A stretch of 13,944 nt of DNA. Origin: Bacteroidales bacterium UBA932 (lineage in GTDB: Bacteria > Bacteroidota > Bacteroidia > Bacteroidales > UBA932). The notes beneath the pieces are model-generated. The model worked only from the letters and a program-made list of their open reading frames with translations, did no database searches and was not told where the DNA came from. The translations under genes and the position numbers were made by a program. How positions within the stretch are numbered: the first letter of the stretch is position 1; the number at the start of each line of letters is the position of its first letter. The stretch is from assembly GCA_002293585.1 (NCBI GenBank), contig DBDM01000144.1, positions 1-13,944 of the forward strand, written 5' to 3'. Positions 1 through 7,285 of the stretch are shown here, one piece after another.

Positions 1-1
1 A

Positions 2-112
2 ATCACCCGCAAAAATGAAGATCACGTACACTTCGACGGTGAATCGGCCATTATGGGACAATCCATTGAAGTGAATATTATTCCGTCGGCACTGCGGGTC
101 ATTGTGCCGTAA
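2..112 (+). CDS. C-terminal end of a probable diacylglycerol/lipid kinase (partial)
   Basis: Only the last 36 codons are present; the frame is open from the left edge and stops with TAA. The visible peptide contains HVHFDGES, then GQSIEVNIIPSALRVIVP at the end. A DGE turn followed by short beta strands ending in a valine/proline tail is how the C-terminal beta domain of the DagK/YegS lipid kinase family usually finishes (family knowledge). Members phosphorylate diacylglycerol or related lipids at the inner membrane, using ATP. The nucleotide-binding N-terminal half is outside the window, so the substrate cannot be judged. The stop is followed by 70 bases holding the promoter of the next gene, so it probably ends its own transcript. 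Confidence 0.6.
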   Translation: MTRKNEDHVHFDGESAIMGQSIEVNIIPSALRVIVP

Positions 113-135
113 TAGTATGCGGATTGCAATAATAA

Positions 136-167
136 TTTGGTTTTTATAGACCTATTTTGTATTTTTG
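136..167 (+). promoter_or_regulatory. Bacteroidota-type promoter of the mntA-hepT pair
   Basis: TTTG at 136-139, a 20-base spacer, and TATTTTTG at 160-167 match the Bacteroidota consensus TTTG-N19-21-TAnnTTTG at every defined position. Transcription would begin near 173, leaving a leader of only about 10 bases before the ATG at 183. There is no Shine-Dalgarno site. Confidence 0.6.
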
Positions 168-182
168 TAAAAAAATTGCCGG

Positions 183-476
183 ATGAATACATCCTCTTCT
201 GAAATATTAAGTAAAATATCCCGGGTTAAACCCGTATTGCAGAAAAATTATCACTTGTCTTCAATTGGTGTATTTGGCTCTATTTCGGACGATTCGTTTA
301 ATGACGATAGCGATGTGGATATTTTAGTAGAATTTTCCGAACCAATAGGCTGGAAAGTATTTTCTATGGAATTATTTTTAGAACAATTGCTCCATCGCAA
401 AATAGATTTAGTAACTAAAGAGGCGTTGAAACCGCAGCTAAAAGCCCAAATTCTTAATTCTGTAGTATACTTGTGA
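183..476 (+). CDS. mntA: MntA-type minimal nucleotidyltransferase antitoxin
   Basis: This 97-residue protein is a minimal nucleotidyltransferase of the DNA polymerase beta superfamily. Residues G32 and S33 followed by ten residues and D44-V-D46 give the GSX10DXD active-site signature exactly; the third acidic residue is probably D75 in KIDLV. In characterised HepT/MntA pairs such as that of Shewanella oneidensis, MntA transfers AMP units from ATP to a tyrosine of HepT and neutralises it (family knowledge). The partner starts one base after this stop, so the two are surely co-transcribed, and the antitoxin comes first. Length is normal for the family. G+C over 181-840 is about 34% by hand count, clearly lower than the roughly 50% in sampled neighbouring genes, which suggests horizontal acquisition. 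All catalytic residues are present, so it looks active. Confidence 0.88.
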   Translation: MNTSSSEILSKISRVKPVLQKNYHLSSIGVFGSISDDSFNDDSDVDILVEFSEPIGWKVFSMELFLEQLLHRKIDLVTKEALKPQLKAQILNSVVYL

Positions 477-477
477 T

Positions 478-861
478 ATGGATAAGTCTCAACGCAATTA
501 TCTTATGTATCTTGAGGATATTCTCTTAGCGATGACCCACATTGCTGAATATATTGAAGGGTATGATTTTATGCGCTTCAAAAGAGATTACAAAACAGTG
601 GATGCAGTAATACGAAATTTTGAAATTATTGGTGAAGCCTCTAAAAATCTTCCGGAAAAAATAAAATCAAAATACCGTGAAATACCCTGGAAAGAGATGT
701 ATTACCTAAGGAATAAAATATCTCACGAATACCACGGCATAGATTATTCCATTATTTGGGATATTGCTACAAATTATTTACCTGAAAACAAGAAGCAAAT
801 AGAAAAACTGTTTGAGGCTGAAAATACAAACCATTGCGACGTACGCAAACCTACTAATTAA
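478..861 (+). CDS. hepT: HepT-type toxin (HEPN RNase, DUF86)
   Basis: This 127-residue, mostly alpha-helical protein carries RNKISHEY at residues 78-85, the RX4HXY motif of HepT toxins: R78 and H83 are the expected HEPN ribonuclease residues and Y85 is the tyrosine that MntA adenylylates in studied systems. HepT proteins cut RNA (tRNA in some cases) and arrest growth when not neutralised. The region VDAVIRNFEIIGEASKNLP is also typical of the DUF86 family. It starts one base after mntA. The last dozen residues (after LFEAEN) look unconserved. The gene is AT-rich like mntA. It ends 37 bases before the convergent tnaA stop, with no visible hairpin between. Identification is strong from motif and pairing; the RNA target is unknown. 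Confidence 0.9.
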   Translation: MDKSQRNYLMYLEDILLAMTHIAEYIEGYDFMRFKRDYKTVDAVIRNFEIIGEASKNLPEKIKSKYREIPWKEMYYLRNKISHEYHGIDYSIIWDIATNYLPENKKQIEKLFEAENTNHCDVRKPTN

Positions 862-898
862 ACAGCACTCTTCGACCTACCCTAATATCTTCATCTCG

Positions 899-2275
899 CT
901 ATTTACACGGCTCCAGGCCTACGGTGAAATGCCGCATGATGGGCGCTTCCTTCACAATTTTATAGCCACGGGTAATGGTGTCGCGACGGTCATATACATT
1001 CTTCAGAGCAGCGGCGATCACGTCCATGTGGTTGTTGGTATAGGCGCGGCGCGGAATAGCGAGGCGCAACAGTTCTAATTCGGGATAACGGTTTTCACGG
1101 GTCTGCGGGTCACGGTCGGCCAAAATGGCGCCAATCTCCACGCCGCGGATACCGGCTTCGAGGTACAACTCAACACCCAACGTCTGCGCCTGAAATTCTT
1201 CGCGTGGCACCTTGTGCAATATTTTTTTCGCATCTACGAAAATGGCATGTCCGCCGGCAGGGCGCTGGTAAGGAATGCCGTATTTATCCAGCTGTTCGCC
1301 GAGGTAAGCCACCTGTTTGATACGCGTTTCGAGGTAATCAAATTCCGTTCCTTCGTCCAGCCCAACGGCAAGGGCGTTCATGTCGCGGCCACTCATACCG
1401 CCGTAGGTAACAAATCCTTCGAACATGATGTTATATACCGAAGCCTGTTCAAACCACTCCTTACGGCGCGTGGCAATGAACCCGCCGATGTTCACAATGG
1501 CGTCTTTCTTGCTGCTCATGGTCATGGCATCGGCATAAGTATACATTTCTTTCACAATTTCCTTAATGGTCTTTTGCGCATGGCCTTTCTCACGGGTTTT
1601 GATGAAGTAGGCATTTTCGGCAAAGCGCGCCGAGTCAATCAGCACCGGCTTTTTATATTTGTCGGCCACCTGTCTCACCCCTTTGATGCACTCCATGGAA
1701 ACGGGTTGCCCACCGGCCGTATTGTTAGTTACGGTAATCAGAATGAATGGCACTTTTTCATGATGTTCCGCCATTACTTTTTCCAATTTTTCTATGCTCA
1801 TATTGCCTTTGAAAGGCAGTTCCTTCTGTGTATCGGCAGCTTCGTCAATAGTGCAATCGATAGCATGCGCCCTGCGGAATTCAATATGTCCTTTCGTAGT
1901 GTCGAAATGAGAATTGCCGGGAATAATATCGTCTTCTTTGATCAGCACCGAGAACAGCACGTTTTCGGCAGCGCGCCCCTGATGCGTGGGCAGAAAATAG
2001 TCGAAGCCGAGGATGTCTTTAATGGCATTTTTCATATTATAATAGGATGAGGCGCCGGCATAACTTTCATCGCCCGTCATCATGGCAGCCCACTGGCGGT
2101 CGCTCATGGCGCCGGTTCCCGAATCAGTCAACAAGTCAATGAATACCTGCTCGCTACGGAGGTTGAACAGGTTATATTGCGCTTCTTTGATCCATTTTTC
2201 ACGTTCGGGGCGTGTGCTGCGGCGGATAGATTCCACCATTTTAATGCGGTACGATTCGGCAAAAGGAAGTTCCAT
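899..2275 (-). CDS. tnaA: Tryptophanase (tryptophan indole-lyase)
   Basis: A cytoplasmic PLP enzyme that cleaves L-tryptophan to indole, pyruvate and ammonia. Numbering here counts from the TTG two codons upstream (2281); the preferred ATG at 2275 gives 458 residues beginning MELPFAES, as in Bacteroides enzymes. Signatures: LLTDSGTGAMS (51-60), THQGRAAEN (99-107, PLP phosphate region), D216 in IDSARFAEN (pyridine nitrogen), and MSSKKD with K259 as the likely Schiff-base lysine. The close relative tyrosine phenol-lyase is disfavoured: this protein has FDTTKGH with D127 where that enzyme has threonine, and VEIG (381-384) where it has an arginine-containing MERG. Length is normal and nothing is missing. 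No permease, regulator or TnaC-like leader peptide is visible next to it. It is divergent from the TonB receptor gene and convergent with hepT. Confidence 0.93.
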   Translation of the reverse strand: MELPFAESYRIKMVESIRRSTRPEREKWIKEAQYNLFNLRSEQVFIDLLTDSGTGAMSDRQWAAMMTGDESYAGASSYYNMKNAIKDILGFDYFLPTHQGRAAENVLFSVLIKEDDIIPGNSHFDTTKGHIEFRRAHAIDCTIDEAADTQKELPFKGNMSIEKLEKVMAEHHEKVPFILITVTNNTAGGQPVSMECIKGVRQVADKYKKPVLIDSARFAENAYFIKTREKGHAQKTIKEIVKEMYTYADAMTMSSKKDAIVNIGGFIATRRKEWFEQASVYNIMFEGFVTYGGMSGRDMNALAVGLDEGTEFDYLETRIKQVAYLGEQLDKYGIPYQRPAGGHAIFVDAKKILHKVPREEFQAQTLGVELYLEAGIRGVEIGAILADRDPQTRENRYPELELLRLAIPRRAYTNNHMDVIAAALKNVYDRRDTITRGYKIVKEAPIMRHFTVGLEPCK

Positions 2276-2349
2276 AATCAATTATGAATTTAAAATTACA
2301 AATCAAAAATTATTTAGGCAAAAAACTAACGAATTAGTATTTTGCGGAA

Positions 2350-2357
2350 CAAATATA
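2350..2357 (-). promoter_or_regulatory. Probable -7 element of the tnaA promoter
   Basis: Read on the minus strand this is TATATTTG, matching TAnnTTTG. The -33 part is weak: ATTG at 2378-2375 lies 17 bases upstream rather than 19-21. The transcript would start near 2343 and have a leader of about 68 bases before the ATG at 2275. The leader is AT-rich and shows no obvious structure. Confidence 0.4.
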
Positions 2358-2364
2358 CGACATT

Positions 2365-2396
2365 TTTTTATAACTCAATACTATATCCTATAAAAA
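2365..2396. repeat. Inverted repeat between tnaA and the TonB receptor gene
   Basis: TTTTTATA at 2365-2372 is repeated inverted as TATAAAAA at 2389-2396, with 16 bases between. It overlaps the upstream part of the tnaA promoter and lies before the receptor promoter. It could be an operator, but such AT-only arms arise easily by chance in AT-rich spacers. Confidence 0.25.
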
Positions 2397-2415
2397 TAAC
2401 ACCCCTTGAAATGAG

Positions 2416-2446
2416 ATTGTGTATTATAAAATAAGCATTACCTTTG
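2416..2446 (+). promoter_or_regulatory. Bacteroidota-type promoter of the receptor/lipoprotein operon
   Basis: ATTG at 2416-2419, a 19-base spacer and TACCTTTG at 2439-2446 fit TTTG-N19-21-TAnnTTTG with one mismatch in the -33 part. The start of transcription would be near 2453, 17 bases before the ATG at 2470. No Shine-Dalgarno site is present. I cannot recognise a Fur-like operator. Confidence 0.55.
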
Positions 2447-2469
2447 CAAATTAATTTTTCACTCTAAAA

Positions 2470-4401
2470 ATGTTCCAAAAGGCTATTTCAGGAATACTCT
2501 TATTGTTCACTATCACCTGTTTACAGGCTCAGGCGGATTACATTCCCGAAATCGCCGAGGCAGACACTGCTGTTAATTTCCTTGAGCAGGTAGTAGTTAC
2601 GGGTACGCGCACGCTGCATACGCTGAAAAATGTGCCGGTGCTCACTAAGGTGGTATCGAAAATTGAACTGAATGATATTGGAGCAGTTACAGCACTCGAC
2701 GCCTTGGAAAACCTGCTGCCGGGGCTGACTTTCAACCCCGACCCCAACCACGGCGATAATATTCAGTTACAAGGACTTGATAATAAATATATCCTTGTGC
2801 TGCTCAACGGTGAGCGGATGGTGAACGGACGGGCAGAGAATGTGAATTTTTCACGCATCAACGTAGCCGATATTCAACGGATAGAAATTATTGACGGCGC
2901 CGCTTCGGTGCTTTACGGTTCCAATGCGATCGGGGCGGTCATCAATATTATTACTAAAGAAGTGAATGAGCCGTTGGAAATATATGCCGGCGGCCGCTAC
3001 GGAAGCTACAACAGTTATGCAGGCGATGTGTCGGTGGGAGTTAAGGGGAACAAATGGTCGTCGAAAACTGTGCTGAACACTAAAGGCAGCGACGGTTACC
3101 GCGTGCAGCAAGGAATACGGGTAAGCCCTTGGGATGATTATTATATAGGGGAAACTTTCAAATTTAGTTTTAACGAAAAATTCAGCGCCGGTGTCTATGG
3201 ATCTGCCTACCTCAGCCAGTTGTGGCCCTATCAGGATATTATTCACCGGCGCGAAACGGATTACAACGCGGGCGCCTACGCCAATTGGCAAACATCAACG
3301 CATAATGTATTGAAATTTGCAGTAAATACCGATTGGTACAATGCTTACACGTTAGAAAACCATACAAATGATGAGTTGGCTTATAGTAATTATCATCTTC
3401 TTTCCGTGCATGTAACCGACACCTGGAATGCGCTGCAATGGCTGCAACTCACCGGCGGTTATGAATTCAACCGTGAGTATACCTACGCACCAGAACGCTT
3501 CGGCACAGGCAATGCTACGCATGATGTATATGAGAACAGTGTGTTTGCGCAGGGAGAGTTTAACTATTGGGATAACTTGTCTATTGTAGCCGGGGCGCGG
3601 CTGACGCAACATCCTTCGTTCGGCGTGCATTTTACGCCGAAGTTATCATTGATGTACAGGTTGGATAATTTCCGCTTCCGCGCAGGACTGAGCAACGGGT
3701 TTAAAGCACCCTCGCTGAAAGAAATGTATTATGATTTCGCCATGCCGGGCGGCTATTATATGCGGGGCAACCCTGATTTGAAGCCCGAAGCATCATGGTA
3801 TACTTCCGTTTCGGCAGAATATATTGCCGAGAAATTCAATGCTTCCGTTACGGCTTATAATAATGTCATTAATGACCGCATAGGTTACGTGGAATATAGC
3901 AGTCCGCAATATCCTTCCGGGATGTTGCAGTATGAAAATGTGGCCGAGGCTGTGATGCGCGGCATTGACCTGTCGGCGCAAGCGGAATTGGGCAGTTATT
4001 TCAACGTAACGGCCAATTACGCTTTTGCCGACACGGAGGACAAAAGTACGGGTAAACCGCTGAACGGCACCAGCAGGCACGCCTTTACCGGCGGCGTGGT
4101 GTTCCGTTATTCCGATATTAAAATAGGCCGGCAGGCATTGCCCCTGAGCTTGAATTTTTCGGGACGTATGTCCTCTCCCCGCCTCTACCGCAGCGTGAAC
4201 CAGCAGGGGATTGCCGAAGGCGCCGACACCAAAACCACGTCTATCTGGCGCGTGGTGTATACGCAAAATATATTGAACGTATGGAAATTTGCCGCTATTG
4301 AATTACAGGCCGGCATTGATAATTTATTCGACTGGACCGACCCTGTGATATCTATTAACCCAGGGCGCACGTGGTTTGTCGCATTGAAAGTAAGATTATA
4401 A
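2470..4401 (+). CDS. TonB-dependent outer-membrane receptor, HmuR-like (probable haem uptake)
   Basis: A 643-residue outer-membrane beta-barrel receptor that would import a ligand with TonB energy. Residues 1 to about 21 are a signal peptide (hydrophobic ILLLFTITCLQA). A TonB-box-like EQVVVTGTR follows at 39-47, then the plug (about 50-165, with LLNGERM and IEIIDGAASVLYGSNAIGAVINI), then the barrel ending in WFVALKVRL. There is no SusC-type carboxypeptidase-like N-terminal extension. FKAP (411-414) and NPDL (434-437) correspond to the FRAP/NPDL signatures of haem receptors such as Porphyromonas gingivalis HmuR, whose length is similar. The plug has a histidine at 94, near where HmuR uses His95, but no histidine lies between FKAP and NPDL; that segment holds M425 and M431 instead. 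The HmuY-like gene 22 bases downstream supports haem or a related ligand. The receptor class is certain; the ligand is inferred. Confidence 0.85.
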   Translation: MFQKAISGILLLFTITCLQAQADYIPEIAEADTAVNFLEQVVVTGTRTLHTLKNVPVLTKVVSKIELNDIGAVTALDALENLLPGLTFNPDPNHGDNIQLQGLDNKYILVLLNGERMVNGRAENVNFSRINVADIQRIEIIDGAASVLYGSNAIGAVINIITKEVNEPLEIYAGGRYGSYNSYAGDVSVGVKGNKWSSKTVLNTKGSDGYRVQQGIRVSPWDDYYIGETFKFSFNEKFSAGVYGSAYLSQLWPYQDIIHRRETDYNAGAYANWQTSTHNVLKFAVNTDWYNAYTLENHTNDELAYSNYHLLSVHVTDTWNALQWLQLTGGYEFNREYTYAPERFGTGNATHDVYENSVFAQGEFNYWDNLSIVAGARLTQHPSFGVHFTPKLSLMYRLDNFRFRAGLSNGFKAPSLKEMYYDFAMPGGYYMRGNPDLKPEASWYTSVSAEYIAEKFNASVTAYNNVINDRIGYVEYSSPQYPSGMLQYENVAEAVMRGIDLSAQAELGSYFNVTANYAFADTEDKSTGKPLNGTSRHAFTGGVVFRYSDIKIGRQALPLSLNFSGRMSSPRLYRSVNQQGIAEGADTKTTSIWRVVYTQNILNVWKFAAIELQAGIDNLFDWTDPVISINPGRTWFVALKVRL

Positions 4402-4423
4402 AAATAAACAAAAACAACATAGT

Positions 4424-5071
4424 ATGAATACAAAATTATATCTTTTCGCTATTGTAATATTGTTGGCATGTATCTCCTGTGATAAAAGTACAGATGACCT
4501 GCAACCCGGCACCGGCACTGAGGTTACTATTGCTACTGCTTACGGTAAATGGACTTACTTTTCTTTCGCCAAAGGCGACACTGTGGGGACCGGCGTTGCC
4601 AATGCCATTACAGATTCCGAGTGGAGCGAGCGCACCGACTGGGATTTGGCCTTTCTGATCAATAATGTGCGCACCAACAGCGGCACTTCCGGCATGGGAC
4701 AAGGCGGCGCGTATTACGCCGAAACTGCCGATTTTCAATCGGTGAATGGTGCTAAAATCAAAGGGTATACTGTGGACACCAATGTGGACAATATCATGTA
4801 CAACATGCCGCCCATACCCGGCGTAGGGATGGGCACGGTGTCCGTCAATGCGGAGCTGGCCACATGGACAACCCCGAATGAAGCCGACAAGACTTTTGAT
4901 GTTAACCCCCGAATTTTTGTGGTGAAGACAGCCGATGGCAAGTACGCGAAAATCTATCTAAAAAGTATAACCACAGACCCCCAAAATCCCCGCACGGGAA
5001 GATTGGTGACCATGGAGTATTTTTACCAACCCGACGGCAGCCGGTTTTTAGGAACGGTTATAGAGGAATAA
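4424..5071 (+). CDS. HmuY-like surface lipoprotein (haemophore family), histidine-free
   Basis: A 215-residue lipoprotein. The N-terminal hydrophobic stretch ends in LACISC, with C19 as the likely lipidated cysteine, followed by acidic residues (DKSTDD) as often seen on surface-exposed Bacteroidota lipoproteins. The mature part resembles the HmuY family: YGKWTYFSFAKG (40-51), WDLAF (73-77), RTNSGTSG (83-90). Size equals that of P. gingivalis HmuY, which strips haem from host proteins and hands it to HmuR (family knowledge). HmuY binds haem through two histidines, yet this protein contains no histidine anywhere. Methionines at 91, 125, 128, 136 and 197 could act instead, as reported for Tannerella and Prevotella homologues. 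Position 22 bases after the receptor gene indicates one operon. Haem binding is an inference; the family call is fairly firm. Confidence 0.8.
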   Translation: MNTKLYLFAIVILLACISCDKSTDDLQPGTGTEVTIATAYGKWTYFSFAKGDTVGTGVANAITDSEWSERTDWDLAFLINNVRTNSGTSGMGQGGAYYAETADFQSVNGAKIKGYTVDTNVDNIMYNMPPIPGVGMGTVSVNAELATWTTPNEADKTFDVNPRIFVVKTADGKYAKIYLKSITTDPQNPRTGRLVTMEYFYQPDGSRFLGTVIEE

Positions 5072-5134
5072 TTGTATGTTGTAAATTGTAATACTGTAAG
5101 CATGACCGGACGAGTAATCATCAATAAAAGAACA

Positions 5135-6292
5135 ATGGTGCGCCTGAGGCGCATCCGGCGGCGTTTTGCAAAGAGCGAACGCACCGCCGGCATATTGCTC
5201 ATTCTGGCCACGCTGGTTTCCCTCATTTTAGCCAACAGCCCTTTGGGCGAAGAGTACCTGTCTTTCTGGCATATCGACATCGGCAGTCACACGCTCGCCC
5301 ACTGGATCAACGACGGACTGATGGTGTTGTTCTTCTTTAAAATATGCCTCGAATTGAAGGAAGAAGTACGTGCAGGCGCCCTGTCGAACTTAAAGCAGGC
5401 CTTGCTGCCGGCCACTGCTGCGTTGGGCGGCATTATTGTGCCGGCCTGTATTTTTTTCGCCCTAAATGCAGGCTTGCCGACACAGTCGGGCACCGGCATT
5501 CCCATGGCCACCGACATTGCCTTTGCGCTGGGCATCCTGTCACTGCTGGGCACACGTGTGCCTTTCGCTTTACGTATTTTCCTCACCGCGCTGGCCGTTA
5601 TCGACGACTTGGGCGCTATCCTTGTTATTGCCCTGTTCTACCCCAGCGTGCATATTCCTTTCCATTGGCCTTACCTGCTCATCGCTCTTGGTATTTTTGC
5701 CGTGCTGTTCAGCCTCAACAAGGTATTTAAAATTAAAAGCATTATTCCTTACCTGTTGGGTGGCGTGGTGATGTGGTATTTCACCATGTATTCGGGCATT
5801 CACGCCACCATTGCCGGCGTGCTTACTGCTATCGCCTTACCCGACAAGGAGGAAAAATTCGGGTCGCCGCTCTACAAGCTACAGTATGGCTTGCACTATG
5901 CCGTGTCATTCCTTATACTTCCGCTGTTTGCGTTGGCCAACACCGCTATCCCGTTCCAGTCTCACCTCAGCGATATTATCCGTATGCCCTACGGCATGGG
6001 TATTTTTCTAGGACTGATTATAGGGAAGCCGCTTGGCATAAGCCTGTTTACCTGGCTGTCGATCAAATTTAAACTCTGCGTATTGCCTAATGAAACCAAT
6101 ATCATTCACGTTATCGGCATAGGCTTGCTGGGCGGTATAGGGTTCACCATGTCAATATTCATTTCCCTGCTGGCCTTCACCGATCCGTCAATTATCAACG
6201 GCACCAAGCTGATGATACTGTTAGCCTCTACCTTTTCAGGCGCCGCCGGTTTTATATGGCTTCACAACACGTTGGATAAAAAACCGAAGTAG
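5135..6292 (+). CDS. nhaA: Na+/H+ antiporter NhaA
   Basis: A 385-residue inner-membrane antiporter with about 12 membrane segments that expels sodium in exchange for protons, controlling cytoplasmic pH and salt. Motifs match E. coli NhaA: PMATDIAFALG with T126-D127 (the TM4 unwound helix), ALAVIDDLGAI with the ion-binding pair D157-D158 (E. coli D163/D164), GKPLGI with K298 (E. coli K300), and GIGFTMSIFISLLAF near 335-348. The start at 5135 gives a basic MVRLRRIRRRF N-terminus of usual family length and has AAAGAA just upstream. An ATG at 5102 would add 11 residues; the TTG at 5072 immediately after the previous stop is unlikely. It lies 63 bases after the HmuY-like gene with no promoter seen, so read-through from that operon is possible. 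It ends only 2 bases from the convergent transporter gene. Confidence 0.93.
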   Translation: MVRLRRIRRRFAKSERTAGILLILATLVSLILANSPLGEEYLSFWHIDIGSHTLAHWINDGLMVLFFFKICLELKEEVRAGALSNLKQALLPATAALGGIIVPACIFFALNAGLPTQSGTGIPMATDIAFALGILSLLGTRVPFALRIFLTALAVIDDLGAILVIALFYPSVHIPFHWPYLLIALGIFAVLFSLNKVFKIKSIIPYLLGGVVMWYFTMYSGIHATIAGVLTAIALPDKEEKFGSPLYKLQYGLHYAVSFLILPLFALANTAIPFQSHLSDIIRMPYGMGIFLGLIIGKPLGISLFTWLSIKFKLCVLPNETNIIHVIGIGLLGGIGFTMSIFISLLAFTDPSIINGTKLMILLASTFSGAAGFIWLHNTLDKKPK

Positions 6293-6294
6293 TA

Positions 6295-7209
6295 TTATTT
6301 ATACGGCTCCATGTGAATGGATACGTGCGTAGCCCTGCCGTACTTTTCCCTCAATTGTATTTCTATTTCCGTGACTACTCGGTGTGCCTCGTCGAGCGTG
6401 GTGCAGCCATTCATCCTGATGTGAAATTCTATAGCATAGTTATTGCCTATTTTGCGGGTGTGTAAATTATGTAAATCTCCTACTGCAGGGGAAGCATTGA
6501 TAATAGCAATGATTTCGGCCTCCACTTCATCGGACAGGGAGCGTTCCATCAGCTCGTCAATGCAGGGTTTCATCAGTTGGCACGACACCTTCACGATGAA
6601 AAAACTCACCAGCAAAGCTGCCAGCGGATCAAGGAATGTCCATTTTTCACCTAAGAGAATGGCGCCGCCAATACCGATAATGGTAGCCACAGATGAAAAT
6701 GCATCGCTACGGTGATGCCAGGCGTTAGCCATCACGGTGTCCGAGCGGAGTTTCTTTCCCCGCACCACGGTGTACCAATAAAGGGCTTCTTTAAAGACAA
6801 TGGACACAGCAGCGGCTATCAGTGCCAGCATGCCGGGTCGAGCCAGCGTTTCGCCATGCAGCACGCCCCAAATATTCTCCGCACTGCTCCACGCAATACC
6901 CACACCCACCAGCAAGAGCACAAAGCCAATCATGAGCGTAGCCATGGTTTCAAACTTGCCGTGCCCGTAATCATGTCCCTTATCTTTCGGTTTATTGGCA
7001 ATGTGCACAAACACCACTACAATCACATCGGTAAAAAAATCGGAGAGCGAATGCACAGCGTCGGCCACCATGGCAGCGCTGTGTCCAAGGATTCCGGCCA
7101 CAAATTTAAACGCCAGTAGCAGAGCGTTCACTACGCCCCCCACAATGGTTACCTTGAAAATAGCCCGTTCACGTTGTTTATCTGTCAGTATATCACTGTT
7201 CGTAGTCAT
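6295..7209 (-). CDS. Cation diffusion facilitator (CDF) metal exporter, probable Zn2+
   Basis: A 304-residue inner-membrane CDF transporter that would export divalent metal against protons. From the ATG at 7209: six membrane segments lie in about residues 18-215, with HSLSD (H53, D57) in TM2 and HHRSD (H165, D169) in TM5, forming the HxxxD/HxxxD tetrahedral site typical of zinc members; the E. coli FieF/YiiP protein has Asp at the first position. DYGHGKFE at 80-87 is the conserved cytoplasmic loop. The C-terminal domain (about 216-304) with histidines at 247, 250, 263, 276, 295 and 299 is the ZT_dimer regulatory domain. A TTG at 7263 would lengthen it by 18 residues, but the -7 promoter element at 7235-7228 lies inside that stretch, so 7209 is preferred. 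Zinc is the likely substrate, but Cd, Co, Fe or Mn cannot be excluded. Confidence 0.88.
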   Translation of the reverse strand: MTTNSDILTDKQRERAIFKVTIVGGVVNALLLAFKFVAGILGHSAAMVADAVHSLSDFFTDVIVVVFVHIANKPKDKGHDYGHGKFETMATLMIGFVLLLVGVGIAWSSAENIWGVLHGETLARPGMLALIAAAVSIVFKEALYWYTVVRGKKLRSDTVMANAWHHRSDAFSSVATIIGIGGAILLGEKWTFLDPLAALLVSFFIVKVSCQLMKPCIDELMERSLSDEVEAEIIAIINASPAVGDLHNLHTRKIGNNYAIEFHIRMNGCTTLDEAHRVVTEIEIQLREKYGRATHVSIHMEPYK

Positions 7210-7227
7210 ATCAAAGCATTTTATATA

Positions 7228-7235
7228 CAAAGATA
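7228..7235 (-). promoter_or_regulatory. Probable -7 element of the CDF transporter promoter
   Basis: Minus-strand TATCTTTG matches TAnnTTTG. Transcription would begin near 7222, giving a leader of about 13 bases before the ATG at 7209. No good TTTG lies 19-21 bases upstream; the palindrome at 7247-7256 reaches into that area, so the promoter may depend on a regulator. Confidence 0.4.
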
Positions 7236-7246
7236 GAAAAAAAACA

Positions 7247-7256
7247 GGACATGTCC
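7247..7256. promoter_or_regulatory. Perfect palindrome in the divergent CDF/DUF3667 promoter region
   Basis: GGACATGTCC is a perfect 10-base palindrome midway in the 97-base space between two divergent genes. It lies upstream of both -7 elements (7228-7235 on minus, 7278-7285 on plus), so a dimeric regulator bound here could act on both. No regulator gene is adjacent and the binding protein is unknown. Confidence 0.3.
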
Positions 7257-7277
7257 GGGACAAAACAAAAAATTACT

Positions 7278-7285
7278 TATATTTG
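7278..7285 (+). promoter_or_regulatory. Probable -7 element of the DUF3667 gene promoter
   Basis: TATATTTG matches TAnnTTTG; transcription would begin near 7291, 16 bases before the ATG at 7307. A matching -33 TTTG is lacking. Confidence 0.4.

Noticed and set aside
1214..2050. Plus-strand open frame of 278 codons opposite tnaA
   Set aside because: It is a shadow of the tryptophanase gene; the opposite strand has full-length family conservation and the plus frame resembles nothing.
899..2281. Tyrosine phenol-lyase instead of tryptophanase
   Set aside because: D127 in FDTT and VEIG at 381-384 are tryptophanase-type; the Thr and Arg that define tyrosine phenol-lyase are missing.
5344..6072. 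Several short plus-strand frames inside nhaA
   Set aside because: They are out-of-frame shadows rich in Cys, His and Arg, inside a gene whose full NhaA motif set is in another frame.
7210..7263. Extended TTG start of the CDF gene at 7263
   Set aside because: The added 18 residues are not family-like and the stretch contains the likely -7 promoter element; the ATG at 7209 fits the usual N-terminus.
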